Shown here piece by piece: positions 1 to 7,159 of a stretch of 17,011 bases of DNA (positions within the stretch are counted from its first letter, which is position 1; every line of letters starts with the position of its first letter). A program made the translations under genes and the position numbers. This DNA comes from DATCIH01 sp036507955 (GTDB taxonomy: Bacteria > Bacillota > Clostridia > Clostridiales > Clostridiaceae), in the NCBI GenBank assembly GCA_036507955.1, contig DATCIH010000157.1, positions 1-17,011 on the forward strand, read 5' to 3'. The notes beneath the pieces were generated by a model that did not search any database, was not told the origin of the DNA, and saw only the letters and a list, made by a program, of their open reading frames with translations.

Positions 1-155
1 TGTTTTTCCTCTGCTTCTTTAATCCATTTATAGATAGTACCTTTGTTTATCTTTTTATCGATAGATACTTTTAATACACTTTCTTTCCCCTGACCGGTTA
101 CTCTATCAAGTATTTCTTTTCTTGCTTCTGATGTATACCAAACTTTATTTCCCAT
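1..155 (-). CDS. Transposase orfA-like helix-turn-helix protein, partial (C-terminus outside the window)
   Basis: Fifty-one codons of an open frame begin at an ATG (153-155) and run off the left edge. A Shine-Dalgarno GAGGAG lies about 7 bases upstream and supports the start. The peptide begins MGNKVWYTSEARKEILDRV and later has KINKGTIYKWIKEAEE, the layout of the small DNA-binding OrfA of IS3-type elements: a short basic N-terminus, then a helix-turn-helix whose recognition helix ends in the common TIYKWIK pattern. The family is known to pair with a DDE-transposase OrfB, which would lie left of the window. It is transcribed away from the truncated recombinase at 218-1210, whose 3' end it seems to have interrupted. 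The IS subfamily cannot be settled from this fragment, and another HTH protein of similar size cannot be excluded. Confidence 0.65.
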   Translation of the reverse strand, partial: MGNKVWYTSEARKEILDRVTGQGKESVLKVSIDKKINKGTIYKWIKEAEEK

Positions 156-170
156 ACTATATTTCTCCTC

Positions 171-214
171 TCGTAGAGTCTATACTTTATACTATACTTA
201 TATTTTCTCTACGA
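171..214. repeat. 8-bp inverted repeat in the IS leader
   Basis: TCGTAGAG at 171-178 is the exact inverse complement of CTCTACGA at 207-214. A 28-base AT-rich spacer separates them, just upstream of the orfA-like start. It could be part of the IS end, an operator or an mRNA hairpin near the Shine-Dalgarno. The arms are short, so chance is possible. Confidence 0.35.
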
Positions 215-217
215 CAA

Positions 218-1210
218 CTATCCTAACACATAGGGGTATGGTGCCGTTTTTGTAAGAAAAATTAATTTCGCTCCTGTTCCTTTAGCGCGTTCTTTGCTCA
301 TATATCTGATAATAGATGAACCCATCACAGGAAAGAGTTCAATATTCATGCCTTCGCCTGTTTTGCTTTGAATAAAGCTGATGTTGTCATTGTTCCAGTT
401 AATATCATCAAGTTTGAGTTCAGTAATGTCAATCGGCCTCATGCCTGTCGCAAGCAGTATTGTCACTATCGCTTTTGATCTTAAATCCTTATCATCGCCC
501 TCAATATATTTCCAAAGAGCTTCTACATTTTCTGTACTCATAGCGCGAACCGATTTGCTCTTACGGGGGGTACGAAAACTCGAAAAAATCACGGTGTCTA
601 TGGGGTATTCTGCAAATTTTAGATAGGTTTTTAGAGCCGACGGAACAATCCGCATGCTCCTCGGTGACCATTTACTACCTAAATCAGTTATGAATTCCCG
701 TATATCAATTACCGTGACCTCAGCGGGATTACTCTTTTTAATTCTATCCAGATAAAGTAGGAATTTTGTTGCTACCTGAAGATATGATTTTATTGTTTCA
801 TACCTTTTTTCTTGATTTCTGAGAAATTGTTCATAGAAATGTAGATTTTCCCGAAGAGATTTGATTTGGATATTATCAGCTTCATTTTCAATTAAGAAAA
901 TATGGACAGTATTAGCTGCTGTTGCAATCAAATTAAGAAGCGCTTTTCTTTGTACACTGCTTTGAGTAAGTTTAGGATTCTTTTGCTTTCCTTCTTCAAT
1001 ATACTGAGCAATAAATTCCACTGAGAGCCTTTCTGTGCCAAATAGCACTGCACCATGTTGCAGGTCGTGGAACTTTTCATTGTAATGCCATGTTGTCGAT
1101 TGAGAGTAACCTTTTGCTTTGATCAGCAATTTCCCTTTCTCAATTAGTTGTGAGATAGGGATACTTTTTAGCTCTTTAGATAGATTTATATGGTTAGATA
1201 TTTGAGGCAT
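218..1210 (-). pseudogene. Tyrosine recombinase/integrase, 3' end lost to an IS
   Basis: The 330-codon frame starts at an ATG preceded by a clear GGAGGTG. The N-terminal two thirds look like a core-binding SAM-like domain (about residues 125-200: ETIKSYLQVATKFLLYLD, then an SPRSMRIVPSALKTYLKF helix). The catalytic domain follows with the first active-site Arg in LLATGMRPIDITELKL and the beta-hairpin Lys in QSKTGEG. The frame ends soon after, at KTAPYPYV plus two codons and a stop supplied by the neighbouring IS. The HxxR box, the second His and the Tyr nucleophile are all missing. Relatives are usually near 400 residues, so roughly a fifth is lost and the protein should not catalyse strand exchange. 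The long N-terminal part resembles the larger recombinases found in multi-recombinase elements (Tn554-like or recombinase-trio elements), but assignment to that group is inference. A palindromic core-like site lies upstream at 1344-1383. Confidence 0.85.
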
Positions 1211-1343
1211 ATTTTCACCTCCGTTTTAGTATCGTATAGGAAAAGTATCTCCAATCTTTAATTAAATTATTCCGTGCTTTTAAAATTTTAGCTCGTCGTC
1301 ATGCGGCTTTTAGGTATGCATAGCCGATAATCAATTCTGCGGC

Positions 1344-1383
1344 ATAATCATAGTTATACCGAATGCGGTATAACTATGATTAT
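1344..1383. repeat. 40-bp palindrome shaped like a tyrosine-recombinase core site
   Basis: Two perfect 17-base arms (1344-1360, ATAATCATAGTTATACC, and 1367-1383) flank a 6-base spacer (GAATGC). Inverted arms around a 6-8 base crossover spacer are the standard geometry of tyrosine-recombinase core sites. It lies 134 bases upstream of the truncated recombinase gene, and its right arm reads into the istA remnant (Tyr-Asn-Tyr-Asp-Tyr-Leu-Lys). The repeat is certain; its role as an att or recombination site is inferred. It does not look like a terminator because no T-run follows on either strand. Confidence 0.8.
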
Positions 1384-2276
1384 CTGAAAAGCGCAGTTCT
1401 CGAAGGCTCTGGTAAAGACGCCGTAAAGCAGAAAAATTTCAATAAGCTTGAGGCTCACTACGCCTTTGAAGGCATATTTTGTAACGCTGCTAGCGTAGCG
1501 GTTGGGAGAAGGGATCCGTCGAAAATCTTGTAGCCGTTGTTCGTGAGATTGCGTTTACTCCAATGCCCTGGGTAACCAGCTTTGAGGAGCTACAGGAGCA
1601 TGTTACTCATAAATGTATGGAATACTGTTTGACTCATAGAATTAAAGGGCGGCCTTTGGGAATAAACGAGATGCTTAAGGAGGAAAAAACACACCTCCTG
1701 CCGTTACCGATATACCATCTTGATCCAGATGAGGAAGTAAGGGCAATTGTAAGTCATGACCTTACTGTTCGCCTTAATAACATAAAATATTCCGTTCCTG
1801 AAGCTTATGTGGGACTTAGTGTAACTCTTAAAATCTCACCTTTTAATGTAACTATCTATCATGAGGGTACTTTGCTTTACAAACATAAAAAAGCATTACA
1901 TCTAGGCGAACATCAATATATTCCAGAGCACTATCTTGGAATATTAGAGAGAAAACCACGCGCTATTAAAAATGCAGCTCCATTGATTCGTGGCATAATG
2001 CCTAAAGAGCTTTCGGATTTTATGCGGCTGTGTAAACTTCGAGATAAGAATTATCAGCTGGTTAATATACTGTTATTAGGTAAGAGCATTGGTGCAGATA
2101 CACTTTTATGGGCTGTTAAACAAGCCAATATGACTGGAACACCAACCTACGATTTGGTATGCTTTTACCTGGAAATGCAGGCACCAAATACTACAGATTA
2201 CACACCTATTCATGGTGATATTAAAACTAATCCAGTGGATTTTGAAGAATATGGGGTAGGGAAACGATTCGTGTAA
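1367..2276 (+). pseudogene. istA: istA, IS21-family transposase, 3' fragment with a frameshift
   Basis: From about 1370 the frame reads YDYLKSAVLEGSGK and continues with NKLEAHYAFEGIFCNAAS, the catalytic-core layout of IS21 IstA proteins. After a 5-base tandem duplication (TAGCG twice, 1491-1500) the reading frame changes and resumes with GWEKGSVENLVAVVREIAF, containing the conserved Glu of the EKG..VE motif. The longest uninterrupted frame begins at an internal ATG at 1563 and has 237 codons. It covers the C-terminal region, including the beta-rich segment DLTVRLNNIKYSVPEAYVG. The native C-terminus appears to be lost: after PVDFEEY the frame enters the Tn3 terminal repeat at 2253 and stops at 2276. 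The N-terminal HTH and the first catalytic Asp are missing, and no istB follows. This fragment is visibly richer in GC than the sugar operon, which suggests a foreign origin. Confidence 0.85.
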
Positions 2277-2297
2277 AAAACTATAGTAGGAGTAAAA
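2253..2297 (+). repeat. Left terminal inverted repeat of the Tn3-family transposon
   Basis: Forty-five bases starting GGGGTAGGGAAACGATTCG match the inverse complement of 6434-6478 without a mismatch. Tn3-family repeats are typically about 38 bases and begin with GGGG. The outer 24 bases supply the last codons and the stop of the istA remnant frame. Confidence 0.95.
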
Positions 2298-2307
2298 TAT
2301 TTACATT

Positions 2308-2375
2308 TGATTCTATTGCAGAACTATTTTTGAATAAAGCATCTCTACTCTAATGAGTTTTTTGCAATAGAATCA
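2308..2375. repeat. 13-bp inverted repeat downstream of tnpA
   Basis: TGATTCTATTGCA (2308-2320) and its exact inverse complement (2363-2375) enclose 42 bases, between the tnpA stop and the left transposon end. A transcript leaving tnpA would form a long stem with a large loop. No T-run follows on the minus strand, so a terminator role is not well supported. It may also block transcription entering from outside. Confidence 0.5.
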
Positions 2376-2387
2376 TATTTAATTTAT

Positions 2388-5374
2388 TTATATAACATTA
2401 ATATCAAATTTCAATTCTGGAACATCTATATTCTTATCAATGCTGTATTTCCCAAATCTATTAATATGGCTCGTCATATATGGAGCTAATGAAGATATAA
2501 TATCCTCATTTATATCATAACCTTCAGATGCAAGACCTTGGAGAATGGCTGACATGTGGTAAACGTTATAAAATATAATAGTATTTGCAACTAAATGATT
2601 ATATTTTATCATTTTTCTCTGATCTTCCCGATTGTTTTCTCTAATAACTCCATCACTCCCGAAATTTATCCACTTCGTAAATCCGTTAAAGGATTCATTC
2701 TTATTTGTACATTCTTGAATTGTTCTCCTTAAATCAATATCTGATATGTACTTTAAAAGGAATCCAGTCCTTACAGCTCTCCCTAGCTCACTAAATGCTT
2801 GATATAGCTTGTTCCTTCTACTGTAACTACCAAGTTTTCGGAGTATTGCAGAAGGTTTTATTCTTCCCATCTTTATTGAAAGTGCAACTCTCAGCATGTC
2901 AGGTAGATATGTTTTGATTAGTTCCCAATCAATTGTATCTGTAAAAAATTCGTCCATATGCACATAAGTATTTGTTTTATCAGCTTTATAAAACTTTAAA
3001 TGTTTCCAATTACGTATGCGTGGCATAAGATCTATTCCTAATAAAAAAGATAAACCAAAGATAGTTTCATTTTGACCCTGAGTATCCGAATGAATAATGT
3101 GAGGTTTTATATCTACATTCTCATTCATAAGCAAATCTAAAATATATAACCCTCCCAAACTCCACAAGGTATAAACTTACTAAAAAGAGCTATATACAAA
3201 TCTGATATATGATAATATCCAATAGCACCATTTACTCCATATCGTATATGTCTTTCTGATAATATATTTCGTTCGAATATTTCCCATATTGTTCCGTCTG
3301 CGGCTACCCTCTCCCCCGTTCCCCAATATTTTAGAATGTTGAATTTTTTATAAAGATTAATGATATGATTTATTGCATTATCTATCTTGTCGATACTTAT
3401 ATGCCATTGATTGATGTATGAAACTTGCTTTCTCGTAATGGTATCGAGAGAATTTGCTGTTTGAGAAGGACCTAAGTTGCACCCATAGCAAAACACCGTT
3501 GTTAAATATCTTTCAATTGGATCATCTAACTTGGAATCAAATCCAGACAATGGTCCAAAGAACTTTGTCCATTTATACCATTGCTGGGAAGTATATAGAA
3601 TATCGAGAATACTAACCTGTTTCATTCTGTCTGCAATTAAAGATTTTATTAGATTTAAATCTCTTGGCTCTTCTTTCTTTTTTAGTGGTGATAAAATTAA
3701 TTCACCTTTTTGCACCCTTAGATATTGGTTGGAAGGAAAGGATTCGTCAGCTTTATCAGCTGAAGTATTTAATAATGCTTTAACATGCTGAATAAATTCT
3801 ACATCTGTAACTGGAATTCCCACCTGCTCACTATAAATCTTAATTTCTTGGCCATATTCTTCCCAACTTATAAGCTGATCCCTAAAGTCTGAGTATTTAT
3901 CGCTTCCCTTAATACACAAATCACCTGACTTTAAATCCTGCATTATTTCATAAAAAGCACATGCTTCAAATTGCCTACGGCTTAATGCATCATTGTTAGT
4001 TACCTTGCCTGAATGGCCTGTGAGCAGTTTTGTCCATTTCTCTGAAACCCACGATAAATCTAAATCTTTATATTCGTCCTTTGGTATTTCTTTCAAACGG
4101 GTTAATTTTCTATTTTTTTTAATAATATTTATTACGTTCTCCATTGTTTTATCTTGGCTTGTAGAGTATAAATCTACATTATCCAAAACTTTAAAAAGAG
4201 TTATTCTACCCTTTCCTTTTATGCATTCCCATGCAAATGGGAAATAATTATCTCCAGCATATGTATTATGAATTTCACATTTATCTATAATTTCATCTGG
4301 ATTCTTTGTACTCTGTGCTCTCAATGCTTCATCTATTGCATCAAAGCGTTCTTCCTTATTTCCTTCTGTTTTATATGCAACCATAAGATCTTTTAAAGTT
4401 GTTATTAAATTACATGCTATTTTAGAATGAGCCAGTTTATATTCAACTTGTTTATCACGTGCTTTATTTTGCCGTGATTTAACTAATTTAACAAACATCT
4501 CGCCAATATCATCAAGAATATTAGCACATTTTTGGGTGATAAAAATAACCGCAAGGGTATAACGTTTATACTCTTCAAGCTCTTTCATTTTTGATGCATT
4601 TAATGCTTCAGCAGCACATACAAAGTGTTTCAATTTTACGTCCGGTATAGTTGAAAGAATTTGCTCTTCAATATTAAAGGCTTTGATACTTTTAAAGATT
4701 TCAAGAACTTGTGATAGGCTCTCAGATGTAAGCTTACCAGGATCTTCTTTTAATATATTCCATCCAGTGGTTGTGTCAGATTGATTATTACTAAAAAGGT
4801 TATCAATAAGCTTTTTTGTTTCATCATTAATATTATTATAAATATGCTTGTAATAAGCGGTGTATATAGCATGTCTAACTTTCCTAGAGAGTCTGATTAG
4901 GGTACTAAATGCAGGTAACTCAAATCTTTGATGTATCAGCTCATCTATTACAATATTTATAATATCGGCATCATTATCTTTAGTTTTAGACGCATCAGCT
5001 GCCGCTTTTATAGCAATGTGTTTAGCTTCTTTTCCGTACGATTTGATATTTAGAAATTTACGAATGAAATCAAGGTGTTTTAACCTTGTTATTGATTTAT
5101 CGTATTTTTCAAATTCAAATTCCTCATGATACATTCCCATAATATTTGCAATATGTTTAATAATCGCCTTAGGTACATCAACGATATTAATAGAGTACCC
5201 TAAACGCTGAAAGGATTTTAACATAATTAAAAACTGCACCTTATTTTTCTGATTTCGTGTTACTTCATTGGCATATAGTATTTCTTGGGATGTAGGAGTA
5301 TACACATTTTCTAAGTCATTTTCAGTTATAATACTTTTGAATCTCGGGTAAGCAGTTTCATTTATTCCTGCCAA
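2388..5374 (-). pseudogene. tnpA: Tn3-family transposase TnpA, interrupted by a frameshift
   Basis: The two parts together give about 1000 residues, the full length of Tn4430-type transposases. The first part (5374 to 3137) starts at a TTG with GAAGGTG seven bases upstream. Its first ~80 residues match the DUF4158 N-terminal DNA-binding region, and near its end it has the first catalytic Asp (about residue 693, in AADGTIWEIFERN) and HIRYGVNGAIGYYHISD. After FIPCGVWE it hits a stop. The alternative frame (from 3167 to 2388) continues exactly where a normal TnpA would: LYILDLL, then HSDTQGQNE with the second Asp, MPRIRNWKHLKF, and NKNESFNGFTKW with the Glu. The frame breaks in the G-rich stretch at 3150-3156, where one missing base explains it. 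As written, no complete DDE site can be made in one polypeptide. An assembly error or a ribosomal slip is possible, but no classical slippery heptamer is visible. Confidence 0.93.
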
Positions 5375-5416
5375 AATCTTTCACCTTCTTATATTTTCTT
5401 AAGATAAATAATATCA

Positions 5417-5517
5417 TAAACTGTCTATATAATATACTTTATATAGACAGTTTAAGTGAAAAACGATACTATATTAATAAGAATAACATGTTTATCCTAT
5501 TTAAAACTGTCTATATA
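5417..5517. other. Putative TnpI resolution site (IRS-like): two inverted and one direct motif copies
   Basis: Between tnpA and tnpI lie two perfect inverted 15-base arms, 5417-5431 (TAAACTGTCTATATA) and 5440-5454, with an 8-base spacer (ATATACTT). This is a textbook tyrosine-recombinase core. A third copy, AAACTGTCTATATA, lies in direct orientation at 5504-5517, just before the tnpI Shine-Dalgarno, and a degenerate fourth copy may begin near 5461 (AAACGATACTATAT). In Tn4430 the internal recombination site has the same design, an inverted core plus accessory direct motifs bound by TnpI. That this region is the crossover site is inferred from layout. It must also hold the divergent tnpA and tnpI promoters, so TnpI binding would be expected to repress both genes. 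Confidence 0.8.
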
Positions 5518-5536
5518 AGTATATGAGGTGACCAAA

Positions 5537-6406
5537 GTGCTCAATCAATATATTAATTATCTTAAATCTTCAACAAAAGAATATAGTAAATGTACTCTGA
5601 AAACTTACAAAATAAATGTGGCCAAGTTTATTCAATGGCTTAAAGAACGTTATAATGAAAATGATCCTTGTGCCGTAACTCTTTTGGATATTAGAGAGTA
5701 TCAAGAATATTTAATTAATATCAGGAAATATTCCCCTGCTGGGGTACAGCAACGGATAATGTCAGTACTTTCGTATTGCAGATTTCTATATGTGAAAAGA
5801 TATTTAAAAACAGATGTCACTGTAAATTTTAAATTAATTCAAGTTCAAAGTATGGTTACTGCGCCAAAAGCACCATCTAACGATGAAGTAAATAAATTTA
5901 AGAGGGAAGTCTATAAAAAGAATAATCTTCGTGACATTGCAATAATTGAAATGTTTTTAAATACAGGTATTCGTGCAAATGAATTGATAAATCTTGAGAT
6001 ACAGGATATTTCGATCTCTGAGCGTAAAGGAGTGGTTCATGTTAGGCAAGGAAAAAGAAAGAAATACCGTAATATTCCTCTAAATCAAGACGTACGTGAA
6101 AGCTTGAATAATTATATAGGAAAATTTAATCCTCAAAAAAAGTTGTGGATTGGGCAAAGAGGGGTTCTCACCCAAGATGCGGTTAATAAAATGATCAAGC
6201 GATATGCTAAGAAGGTTAAATTAGAAACTAAGATACATCCCCATGCTTTCAGACATTATTTTGCAATAAGATTACTTAGATATAAAAAAGTTGATATAGC
6301 GATAGTCTCCAATTTATTAGGACATGACAATGTGAATACGACTCAAATATATGTTAAGCCAACATTTGAAGATTTATATGATGCTTTGGAAAACTTGAAC
6401 ATTTAA
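5537..6406 (+). CDS. tnpI: TnpI-like tyrosine recombinase (cointegrate resolvase)
   Basis: It resolves transposition cointegrates by recombining two copies of the internal site. The chosen start is the GTG at 5537, because GAGGTG at 5525-5530 lies 6 bases upstream. The in-frame GTG at 5528 overlaps that Shine-Dalgarno and would add three residues. The protein has 289 residues from this start, close to Tn4430 TnpI. An N-terminal SAM-like core-binding domain (about 1-105) precedes a complete catalytic domain. Counting from the 5528 start, the active-site residues are Arg149 (NTGIRANEL), Lys176 (RQGKRKKYR), His239 and Arg242 (HAFRHYF), His266 (LLGHDN) and the nucleophile Tyr275 (TTQIYV). Nothing suggests damage, in contrast to the divergent tnpA. 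XerC/D-like host recombinases share these motifs, but the position inside the transposon beside a core site supports TnpI. Confidence 0.93.
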   Translation: MLNQYINYLKSSTKEYSKCTLKTYKINVAKFIQWLKERYNENDPCAVTLLDIREYQEYLINIRKYSPAGVQQRIMSVLSYCRFLYVKRYLKTDVTVNFKLIQVQSMVTAPKAPSNDEVNKFKREVYKKNNLRDIAIIEMFLNTGIRANELINLEIQDISISERKGVVHVRQGKRKKYRNIPLNQDVRESLNNYIGKFNPQKKLWIGQRGVLTQDAVNKMIKRYAKKVKLETKIHPHAFRHYFAIRLLRYKKVDIAIVSNLLGHDNVNTTQIYVKPTFEDLYDALENLNI

Positions 6407-6433
6407 TGACCTAAAATCTTATAATTTACATTT

Positions 6434-6478
6434 TTTTACTCCTACTATAGTTTTTTACACGAATCGTTTCCCTACCCC
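6434..6478 (-). repeat. Right terminal inverted repeat of the Tn3-family transposon
   Basis: It is the exact inverse complement of 2253-2297, with the GGGG end outermost at 6478. It begins 27 bases after the tnpI stop. The amidohydrolase remnant runs into it at 6479. Confidence 0.95.
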
Positions 6479-6900
6479 TTAGAGCTTTTGCTACATTGGC
6501 AGCACGCCATGGATTTGTAAAATCGAGTTCATCCATAGCTAAATTAAATGCTATAATTCCATTTAATTTAGCTATCTGCTCTGCTACTTTCATTGCATCC
6601 GGATCATCAATATTAAAGGCATTCTGAACTCCATTTAATTTAACTTCTGCAAAACCAAACTCTTCAATACACTGACAGATATCAAAAATAGCCTTATCAC
6701 CTCTTCATGGACATTGTCCCAGCCGAGGGGAATCATTTTTTATAACTTTTACTGTTTTTGTTCATGTATTGGTTACTCTCTGAAACATTATCTACACCCT
6801 GCGGCATTGGCCAGCAGAGAATTCTATCAAAGTTCACCACATCTATACTCTTGTAGAAGTTAATATATGGAGACATATGTGTATCTGCATCAAAAATCAT
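6479..6900 (-). pseudogene. Amidohydrolase-2 family metal-dependent hydrolase, decayed 5' part
   Basis: The remnant is read in three frames. The first starts at an ATG (6898-6900) behind AAGGTGA and encodes MIFDADTHMSPY, the metal-binding DxxxH start of amidohydrolase-2 proteins, then DRILCWPMPQGVDNVSESN. It stops near 6733. The second frame gives MIPLGWDNVHEE, and the third gives CIEEFGFAEVKLNGVQNAF, then IDDPDAMKVAEQIAKLNG and DFTNPWRAANVAKAL. In intact relatives the segment after KLNG usually reads AFH, whereas here it is AFN, so a probable metal-site His has also decayed. Segments appear deleted, and the C-terminal half was removed by the Tn3-family element at 6478. The gene lies downstream of the CUT1 permeases in the same direction and kept a good ribosome site, so it was probably the last gene of the operon. 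Family members hydrolyse or decarboxylate lactones and acids; the former substrate is unknown. Confidence 0.8.
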
Positions 6901-7059
6901 TCTAACATCACCTTAAATATTTATTACACAGAATCATCCATCTCAGCTTATTTTTTTATTACAATCTAATAATATATACAAAGTTAAGCCCTATAAATTG
7001 GTAATTAAAATATGTTATACAAATAATTTTTTAACGCAATCTTCTTTTCTTACGTCATA

Positions 7060-7130
7060 ACAGCCACAAAATAGTAGTTCTGTTTTTGCTTTATGGTTCA
7101 TCAAAAATTTAACTACTGTCTTGTGGCTGT
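7060..7130. repeat. 20-bp imperfect hairpin downstream of the sugar operon
   Basis: Arms 7060-7079 (ACAGCCACAAAATAGTAGTT) and 7111-7130 pair with two mismatches around a 31-base loop. Transcripts leaving the permease gene would form this stem within about 100 bases of the stop codon. There is no T-run after it on the minus strand, so it may be a processing or stability structure. It may instead be the leader hairpin of a lost IS, since it abuts the end-like sequence at 7131-7155. The rest of 6901-7159 is AT-rich and shows no gene. Confidence 0.65.
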
Positions 7131-7155
7131 ATTTTACACAAATCGTGCACTACCC
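7131..7155 (-). repeat. Solitary transposon-end-like sequence next to the last permease gene
   Basis: Read on the minus strand from 7155, it is GGGTAGTGCACGATTTGTG followed by TAAAAT. It shares GGGTA, then ACGATT and GTGTAAAA with the Tn3-type terminal repeat at 6434-6478, in the same orientation and only four bases past the permease stop codon. It could be the end of a related, deleted Tn3-family element, a miniature derivative, or an IS256-type end, which can carry a similar TGTGTAAAA core. No clear partner repeat is visible in the window. Confidence 0.45.
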
Positions 7156-7159
7156 AGTT

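Larger units (their letters stand above)
1..228 (-). mobile_element. End of an insertion sequence (probably IS3-type), partial
   Basis: The recombinase frame at 218-1210 stops abruptly where its sequence should continue. On the minus strand the last recombinase-like codons are followed at 228 by TGTTAGGATAG, which begins with the TG usual for IS3-family ends and supplies the premature stop. The orfA-like frame begins 73 bases further on. The boundary at 228 is an inference; the other end and any target duplication lie outside the window. Confidence 0.5.
2253..6478. mobile_element. Tn3-family transposon, Tn4430-like (tnpA plus tnpI), 4226 bp
   Basis: The unit is bounded by two identical 45-base inverted repeats that start with GGGGTA, as Tn3-family ends do. 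Inside are a Tn3-type transposase gene on the minus strand, a divergent tyrosine recombinase on the plus strand, and a motif cluster between them. This arrangement, and a size just over 4 kb, is that of Bacillus Tn4430, where TnpI resolves cointegrates in place of a serine resolvase. No passenger gene is present. The expected 5-bp target duplication is absent: AATAT precedes the left end and TTAGA follows the right end. The flanking genes also differ (istA on the left, an amidohydrolase on the right). The transposase gene carries a frameshift, so the copy is probably immobile on its own, while TnpI and its site look intact. Confidence 0.93.

Noticed and set aside
381..626. Plus-strand frame opposite the truncated recombinase
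   Set aside because: It lies wholly within the better supported minus-strand gene and has no recognisable domain or ribosome site.
3137..3167. Programmed -1 ribosomal frameshift joining the two tnpA frames
   Set aside because: No X-XXY-YYZ slippery heptamer is visible in the overlap, and TnpA of this family is normally one frame. A one-base loss in a G-rich run is simpler.
3531..4247. Two plus-strand frames opposite tnpA
   Set aside because: They are antisense to the conserved transposase and resemble no family.
2248..6483. 5-bp target duplication around the Tn3-family transposon
   Set aside because: The flanking pentamers AATAT and TTAGA differ, and the flanking genes are different.
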